64,000 nucleotides of DNA from Viola odorata. Taxonomy: Eukaryota; Streptophyta; Magnoliopsida; Malpighiales; Violaceae. Shown piece after piece: positions 56,543-64,000 of this stretch. Made by a program: the position numbers and the translations under genes. Positions within the stretch are counted from its first letter, which is position 1; every line of letters starts with the position of its first letter. Location of the stretch: the NCBI GenBank assembly GCA_963691705.1, contig OY829542.1, positions 34,520,579 to 34,584,578 of the forward strand, given 5' to 3'. The notes beneath the pieces were generated by a model. That model did not search any database and was not told where the DNA came from. It was given only the letters and a program-made list of their open reading frames with translations.

Positions 56543-58180
56543 TAATGCGCCGTCGAAACGCGATCAAATATAATTTTTATAATCCTGATAGGCTAGATGC
56601 ATAAATTAATGTAAATAGCGGAAAGTCAGGGTCAAACCACGGGGAAATGAAGAAACTAGATTTGTTTGCACTAGATGTATGACGAGGATGAAAATGCACT
56701 AGACAGAAAAGTAAAATTGGGGGAGGGGGGAGTTTGGGTTGGTTAGACGTGTCTAACCAACGATGACAGTTGATATTGAGACAGAAAATGGAAATGCAAA
56801 TAACAAATAATGAAAGACAAACAGAATAATTAAATAAAAAGGGAACGAAAATAAAGCAGGAGAATAACAATAAAAATGGTAAAGACTAACAGGTGCAATA
56901 AAGGTAATAAAAAAGTAAGTAAAGACGATAGATCAAGTAAAGGGGTAAATCTTGGCAAGGGGTGGATTGCGTCGAGGTCTAGTCGGTCATTAGTGCAAGG
57001 ATAGATTGTTTTCATGCCATAGACATGCTATAGGAACCCTGTTTTCACGTGGACCCGCTACTTCTCTTCTCAAGAAAAGTCACTCCCAAGGTACGCTTAT
57101 GGAAGTGGCCGTGACAATGGGCCCAAGGTACTCTTATGGGTCATACACGCAGGCCCGTGAAGTGGAGAGAAGACACGTCTAGGGCTAGACACTGAGAAGT
57201 CTGCCCTAACTGGTTTCTTACCCTAGATAGATTGGACCAAACGACAAGGTGACTCTGGACTAGGTGCCTACTCTATTCCATGGCCTCACGTTAGTTATTA
57301 CCATATAAATGACAATATTCATGAGAAGCATGCTAGTAGATGATCAAACTACCAACAAACCTCGTATGAAATGACAATGAAATTGCAATAAAGCGGATAC
57401 AATAATGAAAACTTTTTAAAAATAATTTGACCTCCCAACTATCCTCTTGCAATCCTTAAAACACCACTACCAAGACTAAAAGACTTAGCCACTCATATTG
57501 AAAATCATACACAAAACGGACAGAGAAAGCCACATAAAGGGAGAAGAAATGAAGATGAAAATGGAAATTAAATTAAATCCGGTTGGAGCTTCGGGCTCCG
57601 GTTTCTGGAAAAGTAAAATAAAGAACGGATCCCAGTGTTGAGAGGTGGCTACAATGATTGCCAAACCCTAAAAATCCAAAAAATGCCCTTTTTTTAAGAA
57701 AGGAAAACTTGCTAACTCTAAAAACTAAGGGTGAATATATACCCTAACAACCCCACTAGGGGACAAAATGGGACAGCAGGCTGGGAAGGAAGGAAGGAGA
57801 CGCGTCCTTGAGGAGAATATTCTCTGCTGAGCTGGAGGAGCCTTGCATGGAATCCCGCTCGAATCTCTTTGGCATCTTTTGTTGAACATTATCTAAGCAG
57901 AAACATGCACGCGCGTCGTCTAGGCCTGGACGTAAGATATCTTCAGTAGCTCATACAGGTCTCGACGGCATAATGGGGGATAGGCCTCGACGACAAAAAT
58001 GACGTCTAGGGCGGCGATGTGAGATCTAGAGAAATGCATCCAAATGGCGCGCTTTTCAGCAAGTTTCTCCCTTTAGTCCAAACCTGCAAAATAGTTAGAA
58101 AATAAGATAAATTAGCAGTATCAAGAGTGAAATTGGAATTGAAAGGGAGGGGAAAATATGCATAAAAAGACATCATATCA
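56543..58180 (-). repeat. B 5' LTR (1638 bp)
   Basis: Plus strand TAATGCGCCGTCG (first dinucleotide TA instead of TG) to CATCATATCA. It aligns with 37032-38646. It contains a palindrome, TTGGTTAGACGTGTCTAACC.. (arms 56739-56748 and 56751-56760), absent from the other LTR. Confidence 0.94.
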
Positions 58181-58560
58181 ATAAGGCAAATCTTTGATAA
58201 CATCTATCTTTGCTGGGTCTACCTTAATCCCTTCCTTGGAAATCACGTGGCCAAGAACAATGCCATGATCAACCATGAAGCGACTTTTCTCAAAGTTTAA
58301 AACCAAATTAGTTTCTATGCATAGCTGTAAAATGGCTTCTATATTTTTAAGACAATGATCGAAAGAATCTCCATGGCCGGTGAAATCATCCATAAAGACT
58401 TCTATGCTCTTTTCTACAAAATCAGAAAAAATGCTAACCATGCATCTCTGGAAAGTTGCAGAGGCATTACACAAACGAAAAGGGCATCTTTTTTATGCAA
58501 ATGTTTCAAAAGGACAAGTAAAAGTAGTTTCTCTTGATCTTCAGTATAACTGGTCGTGTT
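58181..58560 (-). pseudogene. A1 reverse transcriptase fragment, N-terminal part deleted
   Basis: Reads CNASATFQRCMVSIFSDF, VFMDDFTGHGDSFDHCL (active site FMDD) and ILGHVISKEG-like VLGHVISKEGIKVDPAK, ending DVIKDLPY at the B insertion. Upstream, EDQEK follows directly after the protease-linker words KNNTTS at about 58555, so roughly 170 codons of the RT fingers and palm are missing. Confidence 0.88.
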
Positions 58561-59470
58561 GTTCTTAACCAAGGAAAGCATGTTTAAGATGGTGTGGTAA
58601 CTTTTTGAGCTCAATCTCGGGTGCCTGCACAACTGCAGGTAATGGTTTATTATAGACCTGTGGAAGTTCAGAATTTTCCCCTTCATTAAAAAGATGGCCT
58701 AAAATGTCAAGCTCATCCACAGTTTCTAGCAAATCTTTGCTGATGGTTAACTCTTCCTTCATCTTCTCTAGCTTTTCTCCTTCCATTCCTCTAGTAAGAA
58801 CATAACTAAGAGGATTAGTTTCATTAAGTGCATAAACTGCATCAGTAGGGAGTTCATATACATCTATGAAACACAAGTTGTGCATCTCCCTGGGATGTTT
58901 CATGGCGTCGTACATATTAAACTTAATGGTTTTCCCATAATACTCAAGTGATAAATGACCATGATAGACATCAATTAATGCTTTTGCAGTTCTTAGGAAA
59001 GGTTTACCCAAAAGGACATCAGTGGAGTTCGTGAATTGGTCCCTATTCATATCAACAATATAAAAATCAACAAGATAAATGAAATCATTAACTTGAACAA
59101 GGACATCTTCAACAACTCCCTTGGGGTATATGATTGATCAATCAACGATTTGGATGACTACTTTGGTGTCCCCCATGGTTCCGATGTTAAAACTTTCGTG
59201 TTCCGCAAATGAGAGAACGTTGATCCCAGCTCCTAAATCGCATATAGCTTTCCCAATCTTCTTGTTCCATATTTACAAGGTATATCGAATGTACCTTGAT
59301 CTTTGCACTTATATGGTAGTTTTGCCTGAGATATGGAGGATACATTCTGTATTAAGATGATATGTTCGATTCCAGCAAGTTTCTTCTTGGTAGAACATAA
59401 ACTTTTAAGAAATCTAGCATAACTAGGAACTTTCGAAATCAATTCAAGCATAGGCATGTTAATTGCCACT
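58561..59470 (-). pseudogene. A1 aspartic protease and RT linker
   Basis: Starts MAINMPMLELISKVPSYARF (59469). After a frameshift near 59250 the active site CDLGAGIN region is readable, then a stop at about 59140, KGVVEDVLVQVNDFIYLVDF, and an open stretch 59050-58565 with DVLLGKPFLRTAKALIDVYH and the acidic linker ending LKKLPHHLKHAFLG. Typical Athila protease. Confidence 0.86.
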
Positions 59471-60654
59471 TTTTTAAATGTCTATAAATTTCTTTTCTGC
59501 CCTCTCCTTTTTCTTCTTTACAGGTGTAGGTGGGAAAGGTGGTGCATTGTTCTCTTTCTCCTTCTGTTTCACCATTTCTTCAGCCTTTATGGCTTTCCTT
59601 TCAGCTTCTTCGGCTATTCGTGCTTACCTCATGTCTTGCTTGGTCAAGAAGGGTTCATCCTGTATTGCTATGATTTCCTCTGCTTCTTCCATCTTTTCTG
59701 CCTCTTCTTCCTCAATTTGTTTTGGTGTTTTGTACTTGTATTTCCTTCCAAACTTTATCTCCTCTTGCCAATTCTTGTACCTTGGTTTTTTCTTCTCTTT
59801 CTCGTATGCCACTCTCTCTTTTCCATCTGGCAAATTCATACCGCTCCTCAGACTAATTGCATTAACGATGTACTTTTCCCTGTCCTTTAATAGAAGCTTC
59901 ATCTGCTCCTGGATTTCTGTCAACGCAGCTTGTTGCTGAGAAAATCTATTATCTATTTCTTCATCACGCGTTGGGCCAGTAATCTACAATTGCTAAGGTG
60001 GTGCGAGTAATTGGTTCTGATTGAGACCATAGGTTGCATCCAATTGGACAATGGTTTCTTACACTATTGTTGGTTGTAATGTGTTCGTTGTTTAGCTTTG
60101 GTTGCTATTTAGGCTGGAAGCATCTGTGGAAAGATTTTGAATAAAGTTAGCAATACTAGTAATTTGTTGTTCCAACATAGTTGAATTAACAGAAAGTGTA
60201 ATAGGATTAGAATGTCCTGAAGAGCCATAATTATTGCAATTCTCTACCATCGTTTGAAGCAATTGTTTTGCTCGAGTCGGTGTAAGGTCTTGTATAGATC
60301 CTCCAGCCGCAGCATCTAATCTTTCTTTGTCATTATGATTCATTCCGTCATAGAAATACTGGATCAGACCTTCATCAGCTACTCCGTGCGTAGGGTTGGT
60401 GTCTTGTAAATGTTTGAATCTCTAATAATATTCCCCGAAGTTCTCGTTCCTTCTTTGTTGAATGGAAACGAGATTTGTTCTTGCTGCTCTGGCTTTGGTT
60501 GCATTCCAATATTTGTTCAAGAAGGCTCTTGATATTTGAGCCCATGTGCTGATAGTATTATGAAGTAAACTGTGGAACTAGTTCCTTGCTGAACCTTCGA
60601 ATGACCACTAGAAAGCGTTTGACTTTGCCTTCTCAATGGGGACGTCGCAAGGTT
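59471..60654 (-). pseudogene. A1 gag, C-terminal two thirds
   Basis: From right to left: capsid core in pieces (PCDVPIEKAKSNAF, then TWAQISRAFLNKYWNATKA, each with Trp-to-stop changes), KERLDAAAGGSIQDLTPTRA at 60330-60275, QNLSTDASSLNSNQS, a decayed knuckle region, then EIQEQMKLLLKDREKYIVN and the Athila phrase NAISLRSGMNLPDG (59850). A Lys/Glu-rich tail follows. Many stops; clearly gag. Confidence 0.82.
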
Positions 60655-60659
60655 TAAGT

Positions 60660-61236
60660 GATAAGATTCGGACTATTTGCTGAAGGGTAGTAGAGGAATA
60701 TGGTTCTTGCGGTCGGCCGTCTTCGGCGTCCGGTGTACCTGCATAGCGCCGGAGGGGGTCTCCGGCGTAAACACTCCGATGCTTAAGTCAGTAAAAGTTG
60801 TAGAAATAGCAGAGCTTTTGCCAGCAATCTTAGGCTTACCTTCCTCCTTTGTGGCGGAGGTATTTATAGGTAAAAGTGGAGCATTTCTGGGTGATCTTGG
60901 TCGCAAGGTGCTAACGCGCCCGTTAGGGGGGGTTAGAGTTCCTCGTTGATGGAATGTGCTATCGCTGTGTTAGATATAGGTATGGGGGTAGGCGTTACCT
61001 AGGTAAGGCAGCGCCTACGCTTCTCACGAAATGCCAGGTTCGGCCTGGGATGGGATAACGCCCGATGTCACGACGAAGTGACGTATGGGACCACCTCGCT
61101 GATGTCGACCATCCCAGTGTTAGTCGTATAGAGAGAGGCGATAGCCTCAATGCTACCGGGGCGGTAAGAGCAGCAGTTTCCCCCCACCGCGGGGTATAAG
61201 ACGAAAATGCCCTTGCCGTTAGGAGTATTGTTATCA
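60660..61236 (-). mobile_element. Solo LTR of a Tat element related to T0/T1 (577 bp)
   Basis: Plus strand starts TGATAAGATTCGG and ends GTATTGTTATCA, the same TGATAA/TTATCA ends as the T1 LTRs. The exact duplication TTAAG flanks it (60655-60659 and 61237-61241). Reverse complement shares CGGAGACCCCCTCCGGCGC with T1 and has TATAAATA (60861-60868). No internal element sequence remains, so it arose by LTR-LTR recombination. It splits A1 gag between HLECDTLND and KPCDVP. Confidence 0.95.
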
Positions 61237-61491
61237 TTAAGCGTGTCACATTCCAAGTGAAAATCCCTCAAGTGGATGTGAGGATTCTCATTGGAATGAC
61301 CATGGAACTTTTTCAAGTTGTGGATAACAGTGGTCTTGATTGCCCATTCGTGTTCCACTAGTGGTAGGTTTAGACAACAATATGTCTATTGTTCTGCTCC
61401 TTGATTTAGCATCCTGAGAGTTTGTTCCTCTGGCTACTCCATATTGATTATTGGATTTGGTATCTGTTAGTCGGCTTGTCGACTTGGTCAT
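61237..61491 (-). pseudogene. A1 gag N-terminus
   Basis: The ATG at 61491 (MTKSTSRLTDTKSNNQYG) matches the position of other Athila gag starts. A frameshift near 61360 leads to EHEWAIKTTVIHNLKKFHGH and HLRDFHLECDTLN, which is collinear with A2 gag (NHLRNLHLQCDTL). Confidence 0.85.
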
Positions 61492-61526
61492 AAAATAATT
61501 AAACACAAAGATTAGTATCTGTTAAC

Positions 61527-61544
61527 TCCCCGACAACGGCACCA
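61527..61544 (-). other. A1 primer binding site (tRNA-Asp type)
   Basis: Minus strand TGGTGCCGTTGTCGGGGA, five bases inside the LTR; two changes from the standard Athila site. Confidence 0.88.
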
Positions 61545-61549
61545 AAATT

Positions 61550-62441
61550 TGACTGGGATGTCGAGCCAGTGAAAAATAAATAAGAATTACTACTCGCTAT
61601 TAAAAACAAATTGCTTGTAGATAGCAGTAAGAGGATCGAACCACATAGAGCAATGGTACAATTCTTTCTGTGGATTTATGATGACCAAATAACACTTAGA
61701 TGAAATATGGGAGTTTGTGATAGAACTAAAATTGCAAAGTAAATGGAGCGTGCACTGTTCTTGGCCAAGAATGAGATTCTTGGTCAAGAAGATTAATTCG
61801 GGAGTAGAGATCTAGTATGAGAGGAATTCCTAGTAGAGGTTGGTGGCTATGAGACAAGATATACAATCATCGATGCAGAGTTATTCATCTTCAATCCACA
61901 GAGTTGCTATAGGATCAAGGTACGCTTATGACCCCTGCTTCCCTCTTGTATCAACACCACCTCAGGTACGCTTAGAGATGATGCTTTACCAATCAGCACC
62001 TTGCTAGTTAAAGGGTTTACCGAGTTGGCAGCTGACTTGAGTCGATTACACCTCTGCCGTGCATTCATCCTCAATTCCTTAGGGGAAGACAACTCCAGAC
62101 TAGTATCCTTGGTCGTTAATCGGGACTGGATCTGATTAACATTTCTCCCTACGATTTCCTGGATACACCCAGTAGCGCATAGGAGTCTACTTCGATCTCC
62201 TTCGTCAATAGTCCACAACCAAGGAGAATGACAGTTGCGTTATCTACTCGGTTCTAGGTTAGCTACTCCTAGAATCAAACAAAGAACACGTTAAGAATAA
62301 TCACGAGATCAATTAAATGCAGATGTAAAGATTAATAAGAATGATTAGATCTCATGCATATTCATACTCATGCCTTATTGCCTTTACTAAGAAAAGGGTA
62401 TTTAGCTACTCATACACATAATTAAAAAGCAAAATAGCAAT
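61550..62441 (-). repeat. A1 5' LTR (part proven by homology; continues to the right)
   Basis: Starts TGACTGGGATGTCGAGCC on the plus strand and matches 5152-5459 plus 16845-17426 to GCAAT. Beyond 62441 there is no second copy in the window because the left LTR is truncated there. Confidence 0.9.
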
Positions 62442-64000
62442 GTATTAAAAATGGTGGAAAATCCTTCGTTTCCGAAGGAGCAAAATGTATGTAAAAATGT
62501 ATCGGAGATCCAAAATCAGAGAATAAGCTGCCTCTCTCTCAAAACCCTAGGAAGAGTATATAAAGTTCTCTCTTCCTAGAAAATAGGCGGGGAAAAGGGA
62601 AATTAAAATCCTAATTAATCTAAATTGTATTTTCGATTGCTCTCATCCTCACAAGGAAATAAATCCGATCAAATCAGAGGAGCACATCTTTAATCATCCG
62701 AGTTTAGCGCTGGGACAAAAAAGGCAGGACAAATCATGTGTCAGCTCATCCGATCCATAGTCTGCTCCGCGATAATCTCTTGGTCTAGATGGATATCTTG
62801 GTCAAGAAGGCTGCCTTTATTCAGTCTACTCTAATTCTTCTCCTTTTCTGCCTGCTACCCTTTTTGGTTGTCTCCTGTAAAATTCAAATGGTTCGTACCA
62901 AAAATCAATAGCATACCATTCAAAATTGCGAGAGATAAAGTGGTTAAAATCACTACAATTAGAGCTTAATCAATTATGCTATAACTCAAACCAATGTAAT
63001 TAATCAATGGAGAGAGCTGGTGGTCAAGATTTGGTGTGGAGGAAGAGAGCCCTTCCTTAGAGATGAAATGGATCTGCCTCCCTTTTCTGTTGCTGCTCAT
63101 CATTTTCTTTTATAGTAGGTCAAATGAGGGTTAAATACCAAAATGTTCCTGGACCAAAGTACAAAAATACCCTTCTGATATTTATTAGTATTATCACAAC
63201 TTATTGTGTTTACTAAAAAGAGGCACAATATTAACTTACACACTTACCAAAATCCATATATAGAAAGTAGACGTTCTGTTCGTTAACGTGGCCTTTAGAT
63301 TGTTCACTACTGCGAACGTTTTAAGACATTATTTAACAATAAAAATCTCGCATGGAAGTTCTTTGTGTGATTACTCAGCGGTATTTGAATATAAGGTGTG
63401 TAACCATCTTCACCATACGGAAAAAATAACGGATATTGCAATGACAAATTTAGGATGAATTGATGTGTACCCAGGAAAGGATCTAGCAAGAATAAAGATT
63501 CAAACATTTAATTTCTATGAGGATAATTTTATTATCCAAGAAAAGAATTTGAAAGTTTGTTTGAAGCAATCGTTACATTTATTCATTGTGCCTATTGATA
63601 TTTTTTATGCTATTCAAACATTTAATTTCTATGAGGAAAACGTTCTCAAGGTGTCCAGGAATATATCAAGTGGTAGTGGCACGAAGGTGTTTAAGAAATT
63701 AGGTTTTATCTATTTATCTATTTTTGTCATAAATTTTATTCGTGTCAGGATTATTGTTTCATCTCTTCTTATTTCTGTAGTCATCTTCTGTTGCTATTTT
63801 TTGTTCGTGTCCTAATACTGAATCTTGATAAAAAATTAAAAATTAAAAAAAAGGTGTCGTTGTTTGTGTGATTCGTGCGTATCTATTCGGGTCATGTGTT
63901 AAGTATGGTTTAATTATTTAAGTCATGCTCCTTGATTTTGTTTGAGTCAACAAAAATAATTATGACGAATCTTTTTAAAGAGTGAGAGAATAATGTGTAC
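62442..64000. other. Rest of the A1 5' LTR and right-hand flank
   Basis: No gene seen. A minus-strand TATA-like CTATAAAAG at 63107-63115 may be the A1 LTR promoter, which would put the LTR end beyond it. One candidate end is ..TTGCA at 63440 followed by ATGAC, against ATGAT on the left, but this is weak. The phrase CAAACATTTAATTTCTATGA occurs at about 63502 and 63616. The rest is AT-rich; a 116-codon frame at 63465-63815 has no recognisable domain. Confidence 0.4.

Larger units (their letters stand above)
37032..58180 (-). mobile_element. B: Athila element inserted in the A1 RT gene, itself split by O
   Basis: On the minus strand: 5' LTR 56543-58180, primer site, gag, protease, RT, RNase H and integrase, O inserted in integrase, ORF3, polypurine tract, 3' LTR 37032-38646. 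The flanks are GTAAG (37027-37031) and ATAAG (58181-58185), a duplication with one change. They rejoin A1 RT codons DVIKDLPY on the right to SSVRD on the left. Confidence 0.95.
5152..62441 (-). mobile_element. A1: outer Athila-lineage element, broken by four later retroelement insertions
   Basis: Read on the minus strand: 5' LTR (from 61550 rightwards), primer site 61527-61544, gag, protease, RT, RNase H, integrase, ORF3, then a 3' LTR starting at 5152. The two LTRs align over 5152-5459 plus 16845-17426 against 61550-62441. Insertions inside it are A2, T1, B and a solo LTR. The end given here is the limit of LTR-to-LTR homology; the 5' LTR must run further right. The 3' LTR lacks its far part because of the junction at 33185/33186. 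The left flank 5147-5151 is ATGAT; I could not fix its partner on the right. Confidence 0.85.

Noticed and set aside
63441..63445. ATGAC as the right target duplication of A1 (left ATGAT)
   Set aside because: One mismatch, LTR ends share only TG/CA, and no second LTR copy reaches this far; kept only as a candidate.
63465..63815. 116-codon ORF near the right edge
   Set aside because: AT-rich, no domain, contains a direct repeat at 63502 and 63616; not distinguishable from chance.

Overview
This is eukaryotic, almost certainly flowering-plant, nuclear DNA. Nearly all of it is LTR retrotransposons of two plant Ty3/gypsy lineages: Athila (tRNA-Asp-like primer sites, an extra ORF3 after integrase) and Tat/Ogre (dual RNase H, antisense extra ORFs, tRNA-Arg-like primer site), plus two small non-autonomous DNA transposons. 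I recognise no complete host gene, no rRNA or tRNA gene and no CRISPR array. The species cannot be named from the sequence; a eudicot is only a guess.

Layout. 1-2006 (+): 3' end of a Tat element (T0) with two antisense ORFs and its 3' LTR. 2007-5151: non-coding DNA with a Stowaway-like MITE (2796-3038) and an LTR-like stretch. From 5152 to beyond 62441 lies one nested stack built into an old Athila element on the minus strand (A1). A1's 3' LTR (5152-5459 and 16845-17426) was hit by a second Athila, A2 (+, 5460-16839, duplicated target ACAAG), and by a Tat element, T1 (+, 17427-33185, target GCAAT). A2's pol carries a 643-bp TIR element (10417-11059). The right end of T1 and the adjoining part of A1 are missing; the two are joined at 33185/33186. 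A1's ORF3 and pol then run leftwards (33186-37026) until interrupted by a third Athila, B (-, 37032-58180, target GTAAG/ATAAG). B's integrase holds an Ogre-like element, O (+, 42399-51896, target CCTGT). A1 resumes with RT, protease and gag (58181-61491), interrupted by a Tat-family solo LTR (60660-61236, target TTAAG), and ends in its 5' LTR from 61550 rightwards. 62442-64000 is the rest of that LTR plus unrecognised AT-rich DNA.

How it works together. Each element has, or had, LTR promoters, a tRNA primer site, gag, protease, RT, RNase H and integrase for copy-and-paste transposition. All are now broken by stops, frameshifts, deletions or nested insertions. The most unusual part is the 3' third of T1. 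Between integrase and the 3' LTR it carries four genes in antisense, at least three with their own TATA box. Two of them (C and D) are paralogues with a Transposase_28-like N-terminal domain and a small GT-AG intron at the same place; the other two (A and B) are small proteins of unknown function. T0 carries A and B in the same positions, so the cluster is an inherited part of the family.
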